A DNA stretch of 64,000 nucleotides, from contig NZ_FOCP01000020.1 in NCBI RefSeq assembly GCF_900110145.1, positions 1-64,000 on the forward strand, in the 5' to 3' direction. The DNA comes from Nitrosomonas marina (GTDB taxonomy: Bacteria > Pseudomonadota > Gammaproteobacteria > Burkholderiales > Nitrosomonadaceae). Shown piece after piece: positions 39,837-50,148 of this stretch (position 1 is the stretch's first letter; the number at the start of each line of letters is the position of its first letter). Both the position numbers and the translations under genes were made by a program. The notes below the pieces were generated by a model, which was not told where the DNA came from, searched no databases, and worked only from the letters and a program-made list of their open reading frames with translations.

Positions 39837-41336
39837 CTAGGTATTGCGTCCAATTCTGTGCGATACGATCCATGCGGTTCCGAGTAAAATACCGATCAAC
39901 ACCAGTACAAAATAATTTCCCAGCTTCACATAAGGTGTTGCTCCGGTAAACCCCTGAGCGCTTCCATGGAGCCCGGCAGTAGTAAAAACAGGTATTTGCT
40001 CCAAAACACTGCCTCGTTCATTAATAATGGCCGTTAAGCCCGTATTGGTAGCACGCAGCATGTAACGCCCGGTTTCCAAAGCACGCATTTGCGATATCTG
40101 CAAATGCTGATGCGGGCCGATAGATCGACCAAACCATGCATCATTACTGACATTAACCAGCAGTGTTGCCTGCGGTAACTGCTTAATAATTTCTTCGCCG
40201 AAAACATCCTCGTAACAGATATTAACGCCAACCTGTTGTCCGGCCAGCTGCAACGGCTGCTGATCGGAACTGCCACGCGAAAAGTCTGATAGCGGAATTT
40301 GCAATACATCAATTATCCAGCCAAATATCGGCTTAAATGGAATAAACTCCCCAAACGGAACCAAATGGTGTTTACGATACACCTGTTCAGGCGAGGCTCC
40401 AAAGCTAAACATGCTGTTGTAATAGGTATCATTACCGTTTGTCGCGTGTTCAGCCAAACCAATGAGCACGTCGCCGTTATTTTCTTTTGCATGATCAGCC
40501 AGATAAGCCAGATATTCAGGTGGCACTGCATCGTTGAAAAGCGGTATCGAAATTTCGGGGGTTACTATCAGACGGCTGTTACTCTCGAGTATCAGCTGCG
40601 CGTATGTATGCATCGTTTTTTCTATATGATCCTCGCGCCATTTTAGATCCTGCTCGATATTGCCCTGTAACAAACTAACAGAGACTGGTTCGTCAACAGG
40701 TTTAGTCCAGTTGATAAACTGCATACTGAATCCGATTAACCAGATCCCTCCTAGAAATACACCAAGGCGCCAGACGATTCTGCTCCTTTGAATCAAAAAA
40801 CTGAGTAGTGCGGCGCTTAAAACCAATACCAGGGAAACGCCATAAACACCCATAATCGGAGCGAATCCGGCCAAAGGGCTTGCGGGAACCTGAGAATAAC
40901 CAAGTGCTAGCCAGGGAAAGCCGGTAAACAAAGTTCCACGCAACCATTCCATCAGCACCCAGATCGCCGCAACAATCATTATCCAGGCGTATGGTTCAGT
41001 CCGGCCCATGCGAACAGTTACCCAGCCTGTAACCGCAGGAAAAAATGACAAATAAGCACAAAGTAACACCAGCGCAAAAATAGCAATAGCTGGCGGCATG
41101 GCACCAAAATCATGCAGACTGACATACAACCAGGTAACGCCGGCGCCAAACAAACCCATACCATACCAAAAGCCTAACGCAAATACCCGAGTCGCAGAAG
41201 CGGCGTCACGCCAAAGATAAAACAAAAAAGCCAGTGTAATCACGGGCAATGGAAACAAATAAAAGGGCGCAAAACCGGGTACAGTCAGTACACCAAGAAA
41301 AATTGCAATTAAATTTTTAATAGTATGATTTCTCAA
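39837..41336 (-). CDS. lnt: Apolipoprotein N-acyltransferase
   Basis: The 499-residue inner membrane protein N-acylates the lipid-modified Cys of lipoproteins. Several membrane helices (about the first 220 residues) precede a nitrilase domain with the catalytic triad: Glu in VTPEISIPLF, Lys in KHHLVPFGEFIPF and Cys in NICYEDVFGEEI. The C-terminus ends in another membrane helix. It lies convergent to the LpxK-like gene and divergent from lysS; the usual upstream neighbour corC is absent. Confidence 0.96.
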   Translation of the reverse strand: MRNHTIKNLIAIFLGVLTVPGFAPFYLFPLPVITLAFLFYLWRDAASATRVFALGFWYGMGLFGAGVTWLYVSLHDFGAMPPAIAIFALVLLCAYLSFFPAVTGWVTVRMGRTEPYAWIMIVAAIWVLMEWLRGTLFTGFPWLALGYSQVPASPLAGFAPIMGVYGVSLVLVLSAALLSFLIQRSRIVWRLGVFLGGIWLIGFSMQFINWTKPVDEPVSVSLLQGNIEQDLKWREDHIEKTMHTYAQLILESNSRLIVTPEISIPLFNDAVPPEYLAYLADHAKENNGDVLIGLAEHATNGNDTYYNSMFSFGASPEQVYRKHHLVPFGEFIPFKPIFGWIIDVLQIPLSDFSRGSSDQQPLQLAGQQVGVNICYEDVFGEEIIKQLPQATLLVNVSNDAWFGRSIGPHQHLQISQMRALETGRYMLRATNTGLTAIINERGSVLEQIPVFTTAGLHGSAQGFTGATPYVKLGNYFVLVLIGILLGTAWIVSHRIGRNT

Positions 41337-41503
41337 CCGAAAGATAATGTTCGTTTATTTTTCCGAGCGAGTATATCATTCTGCGAGTATGAATGATCAT
41401 CTATATACTGAGTCACACAGGTATATTGTTTAGAAAAAATCAAATTTTTTATCTGCCGGAGAATACAGATTGCAGTTTACTGCGTAAGTCTGACTGTTTT
41501 GCG

Positions 41504-41509
41504 TATAAT
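41504..41509 (+). promoter_or_regulatory. Candidate -10 element of the lysS promoter
   Basis: A consensus TATAAT lies 47 bases before the lysS start, preceded by TGCG. No matching -35 hexamer is found at 16-18 bases; TTTACT (41477-41482) is 21 bases away. Confidence 0.4.
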
Positions 41510-41555
41510 ACTTCCCCTAAACTACCGATGAGCCACAACACGAAACAAACCAAAC

Positions 41556-43067
41556 ATGTCACAGGAAAAACCATCCGTTCAATCTCAGCACGATGAAAAC
41601 CAGATCGTATCCGAGCGTCGCGCCAAGCTTGAAGCATTGCGGCAAAACGGCAACGCATTTCCAAATACTTACCGGCGTGAAAATCTTGCAGCAGCATTGC
41701 ACACCCAGTATGGCGAACAATCGAAAGAATCGTTTGATGAGCAAGAAATCAAGGCAAAAGTTGCTGGTCGCATGGTACTCAAACGTGTTATGGGCAAAGC
41801 TAGTTTTGCAACCATCCAGGATATGAGCGGACGTATCCAGCTATATATCTCGAATGATCATACCGGTGAAACAGTGCATGCAGCATTCAAGCACTATGAT
41901 CTTGGTGACATTCTAGGTGCCGAAGGCACGCTGTTTAAAACCAAAACAGGCGAGTTATCTATCCGGGTTACCGACTTGCAGTTGCTGACAAAATCCTTGC
42001 GTCCATTACCGGAAAAATTTCATGGTCTTACCGATCAAGAGCAAAAATACCGACAGCGTTACCTCGATCTGATTACAAACGAAGAAACACGAAAAGTTTT
42101 TACTCTGCGATCCAAGATTATCCAGGCCATTCGTGATTTTCTTGTCAAACACGAATATTTGGAAGTGGAAACGCCGATGATGCACCCGATACCTGGTGGA
42201 GCAACAGCGCGCCCTTTCTCCACACATCATAATGCACTCGATATGGAATTATTTCTTCGAGTGGCTCCCGAGCTGTATCTTAAACGCCTGGTTGTCGGTG
42301 GTATGGAAAAAGTTTTCGAAATCAACCGTAATTTCAGAAATGAAGGTATTTCCACACGGCATAATCCCGAATTCACCATGCTTGAATTCTATGAAGCTTA
42401 CCAGGATTATACCTATCTGATGGATTTTACAGAAAACATGCTGCGTTTTGTTGCCGAGACCGTTTTGGGGGCCACATCACTGCAATATCAACAACAGGTT
42501 ATTGATTTCAGCAAACCTTTCAAGCGAATGACCATCACCCAGGCCATCATGACATTTCACCCCGAATACTCAGAGAAACAACTGTCAAGTCGCGAATTTT
42601 TGGCTGAACGTTTGACTCAACTCGGTATTCATTATAATCCAAATGACGGTATAGGCGGCTTGCAGCTATCGCTGTTTGACGAGACAACTGAACATTTATT
42701 GTTCGACCCGATATTTATCATTGATTATCCCGCAGAAGTCTCTCCGTTGGCCCGGCGCAGTAACGCTAACCCGGATATCACAGATCGATTCGAACTGTAT
42801 ATAGCGGGCCGTGAAATCGCCAACGGTTTTTCAGAATTAAATGATCCAGACGATCAGGCGGAAAGGTTTTTGGCGCAGGCCAAGGCAAAGGAAGCAGGTG
42901 ATCACGAAGCCATGCATTATGATGCCGACTATATACGTGCCTTGGAATATGGTTTACCACCTACGGCGGGCGAAGGTATCGGTATAGATCGACTGGTAAT
43001 GTTATTTACAGACAGTCAAAGCATTCGCGATGTAATTCTGTTTCCACAGTTGCGCAGGGAAGAGTAG
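41556..43067 (+). CDS. lysS: Lysine--tRNA ligase, class II
   Basis: The 503-residue cytoplasmic enzyme charges tRNA-Lys. An N-terminal OB-fold anticodon-binding domain (about 55-160, with [20 protein letters not shown]) is followed by the class II core with motif 2 ([20 protein letters not shown]) and motif 3 ([13 protein letters not shown]). The length equals the family norm (about 500). It is convergent with xerD after a 73-base gap that holds a short GCAC-TTTT-GTGC hairpin. Confidence 0.97.
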   Translation: MSQEKPSVQSQHDENQIVSERRAKLEALRQNGNAFPNTYRRENLAAALHTQYGEQSKESFDEQEIKAKVAGRMVLKRVMGKASFATIQDMSGRIQLYISNDHTGETVHAAFKHYDLGDILGAEGTLFKTKTGELSIRVTDLQLLTKSLRPLPEKFHGLTDQEQKYRQRYLDLITNEETRKVFTLRSKIIQAIRDFLVKHEYLEVETPMMHPIPGGATARPFSTHHNALDMELFLRVAPELYLKRLVVGGMEKVFEINRNFRNEGISTRHNPEFTMLEFYEAYQDYTYLMDFTENMLRFVAETVLGATSLQYQQQVIDFSKPFKRMTITQAIMTFHPEYSEKQLSSREFLAERLTQLGIHYNPNDGIGGLQLSLFDETTEHLLFDPIFIIDYPAEVSPLARRSNANPDITDRFELYIAGREIANGFSELNDPDDQAERFLAQAKAKEAGDHEAMHYDADYIRALEYGLPPTAGEGIGIDRLVMLFTDSQSIRDVILFPQLRREE

Positions 43068-43140
43068 TCGCCGCACTTTTGTGCTTTACACGCTATCCAT
43101 TTGATCTCCACTTGCACGTGTAATAGTATAATCTGCGATT

Positions 43141-44055
43141 TTATCCTCGAGGATGGTGCTTGCTGTGCAGTTGCTTTAAACGTTCTCTGGCGATGTGTGT
43201 ATAGATTTGCGTCGTCGAAATATCTGCATGACCGAGTAATAGCTGCACCACGCGTAAATCAGCACCATGATTGAGCAGATGTGTAGCAAATGCATGCCTC
43301 AGTGTATGCGGTGAAAGATGTTTTTTTATTCCTACTGTTTGTGCGTGCCGTTTGATCAAATACCAGAATGCCTGACGAGTCATAGCACCCCCGCGTGATG
43401 TAACGAAAACTGTATCAGTCACAATCCCTTGAAGCAATAAAGGTCTTGACTGACGTGTGTATCGGTTTAACCAATCGAGTGATTCTTCGCCCAACGGAGT
43501 CAGCCGTTCTTTTCTTCCTTTCCCCATTACCCGGACGATACCCATGTCCTGACTGACCTGTGAATACTTCAAGTTAATCAATTCAGAGACCCGCAACCCG
43601 CTGGCATATAACACTTCGAGCATTGCTCGGTCCCGCAGCCCCAAAGGATTGTTCAAGTTGGGCGCATTCAATAACTGCTCAACTTCGGCTTCTGTCAGGC
43701 TTTCCGGCAGGTTCCTCAGCAGTTTAGGTGTTGCAATATTCAGGCTCGGATCAACCTGAATTTTTCCCTGACGCAATAAATACCTATAAAATCGTTTTAA
43801 ACTCGACAATTCCCTGCTTGTTGTACTCGCTTTCACTTTGGCCGATACTCTGTCAGCCAGAAAATCAAGTAAATCAGCATGCGTAGCATCTATCAGCGAT
43901 TCGCGCTTTCGATGAGAATGTTTGTAAAGCCAATCAGCAAAAAGTTGCAGATCGTTTCGATAACTTTGCAATGTATTGCGAGAAAGACCGTCCTCTAGCC
44001 ATAATACATCGAAAAACTCATCGAGTACTTCCGCGTTCTGTTCAGATACTCTCAT
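43141..44055 (-). CDS. xerD: Site-specific tyrosine recombinase XerD
   Basis: The 304-residue recombinase resolves chromosome dimers at dif together with XerC. The N-terminal SAM-like core-binding domain (about 10-95) and C-terminal catalytic domain show the active residues: Arg in ASGLRVSEL, His-x-x-Arg in LSPHTLRHAFATH, His in LLGHADISTTQIY and the Tyr in that same segment. The length and the tail ERLKQLHSKHHPRG favour XerD over XerC. It overlaps the ogt stop by 14 bases. It looks like housekeeping XerD, not a phage integrase, with no attachment site beside it. Confidence 0.92.
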   Translation of the reverse strand: MRVSEQNAEVLDEFFDVLWLEDGLSRNTLQSYRNDLQLFADWLYKHSHRKRESLIDATHADLLDFLADRVSAKVKASTTSRELSSLKRFYRYLLRQGKIQVDPSLNIATPKLLRNLPESLTEAEVEQLLNAPNLNNPLGLRDRAMLEVLYASGLRVSELINLKYSQVSQDMGIVRVMGKGRKERLTPLGEESLDWLNRYTRQSRPLLLQGIVTDTVFVTSRGGAMTRQAFWYLIKRHAQTVGIKKHLSPHTLRHAFATHLLNHGADLRVVQLLLGHADISTTQIYTHIARERLKQLHSKHHPRG

Positions 44056-44548
44056 GCTGTAATAACCATCGTTTTATTTCCAACGGTTCTCCTTCCCTGG
44101 CATTCATAAAACCTCCTAAACCACCATTTTTTGCGACAACCCTATGGCAAGGTATAACAATTGGAATTTTATTAGCGCCGCATGCCTGCCCAACAGCTCT
44201 TGGTGCCGAATGAATCGTTGCTGCAATCGCTGCATAACTGCAGGTCTGGCCACTTGGAACCTGTTGAATTTTCTCCCACACTCGCTGTTGATGCACTGTC
44301 CCACTGACATGTAATGAAAGATCAAACGTATAGCGTGGGTCGGCCAAATACGCTGCCAATTGTGCGCATACCTCTTTTGCTAATGGTGTTATCGGAGCTT
44401 TGAGCGGTGAATTTAGCGGTAGATAATCGATTTCCGTCAGCCAGTCCTCTTCCGTACATATACCGAGAACCGCAAAAGGCGCAAGTATCTTCGCCTGATA
44501 GGAGCGGACAACCGTAGTGACTTTCTGATGATTTATGGATTTATTCAC
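44042..44548 (-). CDS. ogt: Methylated-DNA--protein-cysteine S-methyltransferase
   Basis: The 168-residue protein removes O6-alkyl groups from guanine by transferring them to its own Cys, here in IPCHRVVAKNGGLGGF. The helix-turn-helix part (RVWEKIQQVPSGQTCSYAAI) precedes it. The Ada-type N-terminal methylphosphotriester domain is absent, so it is a stand-alone repair protein. It is upstream of and overlaps xerD; this gene pair is seen in related bacteria. Confidence 0.94.
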   Translation of the reverse strand: MNKSINHQKVTTVVRSYQAKILAPFAVLGICTEEDWLTEIDYLPLNSPLKAPITPLAKEVCAQLAAYLADPRYTFDLSLHVSGTVHQQRVWEKIQQVPSGQTCSYAAIAATIHSAPRAVGQACGANKIPIVIPCHRVVAKNGGLGGFMNAREGEPLEIKRWLLQHESI

Positions 44549-44971
44549 TATTTTTATTCTATTTTTCTGAATTTACGAAAAATAGTATTTCTAGCCTAAA
44601 CCCAATAGACTCTGAAATTGTACTAAAGTTGCACCTGTATTATTGCGTGACAAGACATGAACAAAACAAAGCGAGAGAGACAGACGCACCAACTTCACAA
44701 CAAAACAATTTTTCAACAGGGGTTTGCAAAAGCCATGAGTAACGGCTCTGAATAGGAATTTTGTGAATATGAAAATTGTTTTTACGTGAGGAAAGATCTA
44801 TTGCTTTTGTCTGCTCGTTTCACTTTGAAGATCTATGACATGGCAAACCGAATGAAACCATCCATAAGAAAGAAACCGTTCCAAAGCTGACTTAATCAAT
44901 AAGCTTCCAGCAGGTATATGTGCGACTTGATGGAAGCTTATTTTTAAGCACAGGTGGTCGGTTTTAATGAT
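44549..44971. other. 423-bp intergenic region between ogt and htpG
   Basis: No ORF with protein-like character was found. It contains the ogt promoter region (AT-rich, 44549-44640) and at its right end a strong stem-loop (44898-44942) with a T-run on the plus strand. If that stem ends a plus-strand transcript, the region could encode an untranslated RNA, but no clear promoter was found. Confidence 0.4.
44898..44945. terminator. 12-bp stem-loop, terminator at the htpG end
   Basis: AATAAGCTTCCA (44898-44909) and TGGAAGCTTATT (44931-44942) are exactly complementary with a 21-base loop. On the plus strand it is followed by TTT, making TTATTTTT. On the minus strand it lies about 30 bases after the htpG stop but is followed by GATTAAG, a poor U-tract. 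It may act in both directions. Confidence 0.55.
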
Positions 44972-46888
44972 TTAGCGTCCACTCAAAGTTGCCGATAAAA
45001 GCAAGTCATTAAGTCTTTTAACGAACAATGCAGGATCATCTGGCTGACCGCCTTCGGCCAATAATGCTTGGTCGAAAAGAATGTGGCTCCAGTCATCAAA
45101 ATGACTGTTTTCCGTTTTAAGCCGTTTTAGCATTGGATGATGCGGATTTATTTCAAGAATAGGCTTGGAATGATTTATTTTCTGTCCAGCTTGCTTCAGC
45201 AGACGCTCCAAATTACCGCCCATATCATAATTATCAGCAACAAGACAAGCTGGAGACTCGGTCAAGCGTAGCGTCACGCGAATGTCCTTCACCTTATCTT
45301 CCAGTGTTCTTTTCATTCGTTCGACGAGTTCCTGATATTCATCAGCTTCTTTTTGTTGCTCTTCTTTTTCTGCTTCATCCTCAAGATTGCCAAGGTCTAA
45401 ACCACCTTTGGCAACAGACTGCAGTTGTTTACTATTGAACTCAGTCAAATGACTGACAAGCCATTCGTCAACCCTGTCTGCTAGCAACAATACTTCTATT
45501 CCTTTTTTTCGGAATACTTCCAAGTGAGGGCTGCTTTTAGCTGCTTTGAGAGTATCCGCAGTTATAAAGTATATTTTTTCCTGCCCTTCTTTCATACGGC
45601 CGATATAATCTTCGAGGGAAACCCCTGGCTCTTCAGATTCACTGGCAGTTGTTACAAAGCGAAGCAATTTGGCAATCCGGTCCCGATTGGTAAAATCCTC
45701 ACCCACTCCTTCTTTTAAGACTTGACCAAATTCTCGATAAAATGTGCTGAATTTGTCTTTTTCATCATCAGACTCACCTTTGGCAAGATCTTCTATCATT
45801 CCCAACACCTTTTTGATAGAACCCGCTCTGATGGCCTCGATATCTTTCGACTCCTGTAATATTTCACGCGATACATTTAGTGGCAAGCTGTTTGAATCAA
45901 TAACGCCACGAACAAAACGCAGATAATTGGGCATCAGTTTATCTGCATCATCCATGATGAAAACACGCTGTACATAGAGTTTAATACCATGACGGTGTTC
46001 CCTGTCAAATAGATCAAATGGTGCGCGTGACGGAATATAGAGCAATTGTGTATATTCCTGTCGACCTTCAACACGGGCATGCACATATGTCAACGGCGGC
46101 TCAAAGTCATGTGCGACATGCTTGTAAAATTCATGATATTGCTCCACAGTTATTTCACTCTTTGGCCGTGCCCACAATGCGCTCGCCTGATTGATGGCCT
46201 CATCCTCGTCAATTATTTTATTTTTCTTCTCTTCATCCGACCATTCTTCTTTTTTCATCAGGATTGGCAAGGTAATGTGGTCCGAATACTTACGGATAAT
46301 ATTGCGTAACCGCATACCATTTAGCAAATCGTCTTCTCCTTCACGCAAATGGAGAATAATCTCGGTACCACGTGTTTCCTTGTGAATCGTCTCTAGGCTA
46401 TAATCACCCTCACCACTGGATTCCCAACACACACCATGTTCACTTGTGAGACCAGCGCGCCGTGTTTTGATCGTTACTTTGTCTGCAACTATGAACGCTG
46501 AGTAAAAGCCCACTCCAAACTGGCCTATCAAATGTGCATCTTTAGCTTGGTCGCCAGTTAATGATTCAAAAAACTCCCTAGTACCCGATTTGGCTATAGT
46601 GCCTATGTGATCAATAACTTCCTGTCGGGACATACCAATACCGTTATCCGTAACAGTTATCGTGCGGGCGTCAACATCATAACTGACTTGAATTCTCAAG
46701 TCAGAGTCGGATTCATACAGCGCAGCATCAGTTAATCCCTCAAATCTCAGCTTATCGGTCGCATCTGATGCGTTCGAAATCAATTCCCGTAAAAATATCT
46801 CCTTATTGCTGTATAAGGAATGAATCATCAGTTTGAGTAATTGTTTGGCCTCCGCCTGAAAGTTCAGATGTTCTTTAGTTGTTTCCAT
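44972..46888 (-). CDS. htpG: Chaperone protein HtpG (Hsp90)
   Basis: The ATG at 46888 is preferred (638 residues); it lies 11 bases after AAGGAGA, while an earlier TTG at 46909 overlaps that site. The GHKL ATPase domain shows [30 protein letters not shown] and the [12 protein letters not shown] lid segment. Middle and C-terminal dimerisation domains follow, for the usual length of about 630. HtpG is a cytosolic ATP-dependent chaperone. A sigma-32 type promoter is upstream, and the gene stands alone. Confidence 0.97.
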   Translation of the reverse strand: METTKEHLNFQAEAKQLLKLMIHSLYSNKEIFLRELISNASDATDKLRFEGLTDAALYESDSDLRIQVSYDVDARTITVTDNGIGMSRQEVIDHIGTIAKSGTREFFESLTGDQAKDAHLIGQFGVGFYSAFIVADKVTIKTRRAGLTSEHGVCWESSGEGDYSLETIHKETRGTEIILHLREGEDDLLNGMRLRNIIRKYSDHITLPILMKKEEWSDEEKKNKIIDEDEAINQASALWARPKSEITVEQYHEFYKHVAHDFEPPLTYVHARVEGRQEYTQLLYIPSRAPFDLFDREHRHGIKLYVQRVFIMDDADKLMPNYLRFVRGVIDSNSLPLNVSREILQESKDIEAIRAGSIKKVLGMIEDLAKGESDDEKDKFSTFYREFGQVLKEGVGEDFTNRDRIAKLLRFVTTASESEEPGVSLEDYIGRMKEGQEKIYFITADTLKAAKSSPHLEVFRKKGIEVLLLADRVDEWLVSHLTEFNSKQLQSVAKGGLDLGNLEDEAEKEEQQKEADEYQELVERMKRTLEDKVKDIRVTLRLTESPACLVADNYDMGGNLERLLKQAGQKINHSKPILEINPHHPMLKRLKTENSHFDDWSHILFDQALLAEGGQPDDPALFVKRLNDLLLSATLSGR

Positions 46889-46927
46889 TTGCACAGTTCT
46901 CTCCTTCAAACAGTCAATTGAAAAAGA

Positions 46928-46953
46928 ATGGGGATAAATTCCCTAATATCAAG
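46928..46953 (-). promoter_or_regulatory. Sigma-32 heat-shock promoter of htpG
   Basis: On the minus strand CTTGAT (46953-46948), a 14-base spacer and CCCCAT (46933-46928) match the heat-shock consensus CTTGAA-N14-CCCCAT in 11 of 12 positions. Transcription would start near 46921, about 33 bases before the ATG. Confidence 0.78.
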
Positions 46954-47043
46954 TAAATGCGGGAAAAAATTCTTATTTGGAGCGATAGAATTAAATCGAC
47001 GCGCTAGATAACAAGCGCTGGGTATTAATTACAGAAATCTATT

Positions 47044-47065
47044 CAAATCCAGAAATATGGATTTG
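47044..47065 (-). terminator. Terminator-like hairpin after nuoN
   Basis: CAAATCCA (47044-47051) and TGGATTTG (47058-47065) form a perfect 8-base stem with a 6-base loop, 33 bases after the nuoN stop. On the minus strand it is followed by AATAGATTTCTG, a weak T-rich tract. Confidence 0.5.
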
Positions 47066-47097
47066 TATGTTCGCTAATTTATTCAGACCAGTTTCAG

Positions 47098-48543
47098 TCA
47101 CATTGAATTCTGAATGGCGTAAAGGCTCAGTCCCATCAACGACTGAGGAAAAATACCAAGTACAAGAACTGCTAGACAGTTTGCGCTGACCAACAATTTT
47201 ACGTCGCCTTTGACTGTTAGTGGTTCTTCTGTTTCTGGCGCATCGAAATACATAAATTTAACTATTCGTAAATAATAAAATGCACCGATCAAAGAGAAAA
47301 TAACTGCAGCAACTGCAAGCCAGACGAATCCAGCATTTACGACGGCTTGTAAGACTGCTAGCTTGGCATAAAAGCCTACCATGGGTGGAATGCCGGCCAA
47401 TGAAAACATAAGTAGCATAGTCATCAACGCATACCATCCATTTCTTTTACTAAGTCCCTTAAAATCGCTGATCTTTTCCGCCTCAAAACCACTGCGCGAC
47501 AAGATCATTATCATTGCAAAAGTTCCCAGTGTCATCAATACATATGTAATTACATAAAAGAGTGAGGCACTGTATCCATTCCAGTCTGCGCTTATAAATC
47601 CCAGAATCAGGAAACCCATATGCGAGATAGTAGAGTATGCCAGCATGCGTTTAATATTCGTTTGAGCTATTGCCACTATATTTCCAATTGCCATTGACAA
47701 TACAGCAAGTATCACAAGCATACCCTGCCAGTCAGCAACCATCGCACCCATTCCTTCTATGAGCAGGCGCATCACAAAAGCAAATGCTGCAAATTTTGGA
47801 GCCGAGCCGATAAACAAAGTGATTGCAGTTGGCGCACCTTCATAGACATCGGGAGCCCACATATGAAACGGCGCGGCGCTCAGTTTGAAGCTGATGCCTG
47901 CAACAATAAAGACAAGGCCGATAACAAGTACATCATGATTTCCCACGCCATCATGAATGGCTTCCGATACGTTTAAAATATGTAATGAGCCGGTCGCACC
48001 GTAAACCATAGACATACCATAGAGGAGGAAGCCTGAGGCCAGTGCTCCAAGTACGAAAAATTTCATGGCTGCCTCTGTTGCTGCAAAGGAATCACGACGT
48101 AACGCAACCAACGCATATAAAGACAAAGACAACAATTCCAGTCCTATATAGAGCGTCAAGAAATGACTGGCTGAAATCATGACCATCATTCCAAGCGTCG
48201 CAAAGAGAATAAGGCTGAAAAATTCACCTGTCAAAATTCCACGTTCGCTCACATAGGTATATGAATAAATCAAGACAGCCGACACAGTGACATAAACCAT
48301 TATTTTTAGAATGTCCGCCATAGTATCGTCAACAAACATTCCTGAGAATGTATAAATTGTCTCCGTTGAAAATGAGACAAATGTCAGCAATCCACACCCA
48401 ATTAATGCAACCTGTGCAAGATAATAAGTGATGTAACGTTTTTTTTCACCAGTTGCAAGATCTGCCAGCATTATTACGCATACCATGATCAGTAAAAAAA
48501 TTTCAGAATAAGCTGGTGTAAAATCAGGTGGTAAAAAATTCAT
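47098..48543 (-). CDS. nuoN: NADH-quinone oxidoreductase subunit N
   Basis: This 481-residue antiporter-like membrane subunit of complex I belongs to the proton-pumping arm. It shows many hydrophobic helices and the conserved segments [20 protein letters not shown] and [18 protein letters not shown], with the Lys and Glu residues of the family. It is the last gene of the 14-gene operon and is followed by a terminator-like hairpin. Confidence 0.96.
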   Translation of the reverse strand: MNFLPPDFTPAYSEIFLLIMVCVIMLADLATGEKKRYITYYLAQVALIGCGLLTFVSFSTETIYTFSGMFVDDTMADILKIMVYVTVSAVLIYSYTYVSERGILTGEFFSLILFATLGMMVMISASHFLTLYIGLELLSLSLYALVALRRDSFAATEAAMKFFVLGALASGFLLYGMSMVYGATGSLHILNVSEAIHDGVGNHDVLVIGLVFIVAGISFKLSAAPFHMWAPDVYEGAPTAITLFIGSAPKFAAFAFVMRLLIEGMGAMVADWQGMLVILAVLSMAIGNIVAIAQTNIKRMLAYSTISHMGFLILGFISADWNGYSASLFYVITYVLMTLGTFAMIMILSRSGFEAEKISDFKGLSKRNGWYALMTMLLMFSLAGIPPMVGFYAKLAVLQAVVNAGFVWLAVAAVIFSLIGAFYYLRIVKFMYFDAPETEEPLTVKGDVKLLVSANCLAVLVLGIFPQSLMGLSLYAIQNSM

Positions 48544-48589
48544 TTATAAATCATCCTCATCTCGAGAAATTTATTATTCTTATAACTCA

Positions 48590-50074
48590 CTACAATTTGC
48601 TGTTACTAATATGATCCAGCAGATTATCGACTGTCACATGCATAACATCGGTCAATGGGAATGGATACACGCCAAGCCACAAAACCGCAATGGCTAAAAT
48701 GGCTAACAACACAAACTCGCGTTTGGACAAATCCCGCAATCCTTCCACTGATGGACTGGCTATAGCGCCAAAGATAACGCGCTTATACATCCATAAAGTA
48801 TAGGCTGCACCAAAAATCAGCGTGGTTGCAGCAAGAAATGCATACCAAAAATTTACTTTAACTGCACCCATAATAACCATAAATTCACCAACGAACCCAC
48901 TGGTTCCCGGCAGTCCTGCATTTGCCATCGCAAACAGCATAAAGAAAGCTGCAAAAGCAGGCATTTTATTTACGACGCCACCGTAATCGGCAATCTGCCT
49001 AGAATGCAATCTATCGTATAAAACACCGACACATAAGAACATGGCTCCGGATATGAATCCATGGGAAATCATCTGCACCATGGCGCCTTCTATTCCATAA
49101 GCATTAAATAAAAATAATCCAAGCGTCACAAACCCCATATGTGCAATAGATGAATATGCAATCAATTTTTTCATATCCGCCTGCATCAATGCGACAAGGC
49201 CTATATACACCACAGCAATTAACGATAGTGCAATCATCATTTCAGCCAGATAATGACTTGCATCAGGAGCGATCGGTAATGAAAATCTTAAGAAACCGTA
49301 ACCACCTAGCTTCAACATGATGGCTGCCAGCACCACAGAACCACCGGTTGGTGCTTCCACGTGCGCATCTGGCAACCATGTATGTACTGGCCACATAGGT
49401 ACTTTTACAGCAAATGCAAGCAAGAACGCTACAAAAATGAGTATCTGCGCACTTAGCGGTATGGGTAATTGGTGATAGTCAATAATCGAGAAGCTGCCTC
49501 CCGACGATTGATAAAGATAAATGAAAGCGACTAACATAAGCAGCGATCCGAGCAGGGTATACAGGAAAAATTTGATGGCAGCATAAACCCTGTTAGGTCC
49601 TCCCCAGATACCGATAATCAAAAACATCGGTATTAGTGACGCCTCCCAGAAGACATAAAACAATACAGCATCCATAGACGCAAAAACGCCATTTACAATA
49701 CCCGACATTATCAGAAATGCTCCCATATATTGGGATACGCGTTCCTGTATGATCTGCCAACCTGCGATTACAACTAAAGGCGTTGTAAAACAGTTCAACA
49801 AAATTAACGGCATGGATATGCCATCAACGCCGATATGGTAATAAACATTCAGACGTTCAAACCAGACATGATTTTCAACAAATTGCATCGCGCTAGTTGC
49901 TGGATCAAATCCGGTATAGAGTGGAAGGGCTATTAAAAAGCCCAAAATTGAACCTGTTAGCGCTATCCAGCGGGCCAATGGTGCATTTCGATCACCTCCC
50001 GTCGCAAGGATTGCGATACCAACGAGGATTGGTAACCATATAATCAGACTTAAAAGCGGGAAACCAAACAGCAT
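48590..50074 (-). CDS. nuoM: NADH-quinone oxidoreductase subunit M
   Basis: The 494-residue membrane subunit is one of three antiporter-like proton-pumping proteins of complex I. Diagnostic segments are VPMWPVHTWLPDAHVEAPT, ADMKKLIAYSSIAHMGFV and GFVGEFMVI. About 13-14 hydrophobic helices are evident. It lies between nuoL and nuoN as in the standard operon order. Confidence 0.96.
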   Translation of the reverse strand: MLFGFPLLSLIIWLPILVGIAILATGGDRNAPLARWIALTGSILGFLIALPLYTGFDPATSAMQFVENHVWFERLNVYYHIGVDGISMPLILLNCFTTPLVVIAGWQIIQERVSQYMGAFLIMSGIVNGVFASMDAVLFYVFWEASLIPMFLIIGIWGGPNRVYAAIKFFLYTLLGSLLMLVAFIYLYQSSGGSFSIIDYHQLPIPLSAQILIFVAFLLAFAVKVPMWPVHTWLPDAHVEAPTGGSVVLAAIMLKLGGYGFLRFSLPIAPDASHYLAEMMIALSLIAVVYIGLVALMQADMKKLIAYSSIAHMGFVTLGLFLFNAYGIEGAMVQMISHGFISGAMFLCVGVLYDRLHSRQIADYGGVVNKMPAFAAFFMLFAMANAGLPGTSGFVGEFMVIMGAVKVNFWYAFLAATTLIFGAAYTLWMYKRVIFGAIASPSVEGLRDLSKREFVLLAILAIAVLWLGVYPFPLTDVMHVTVDNLLDHISNSKL

Positions 50075-50148
50075 GTCATTTCCGTTCTATTTGTTAGAGT
50101 TATTCGTTGCGTTTTTATTGGAAAGGAATTATATTTTAATTCATGGAC

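Noticed and set aside
43141-44055. Phage or integron integrase
   Set aside because: The length, overlap with ogt and lack of flanking mobile genes or attachment sites fit housekeeping XerD.
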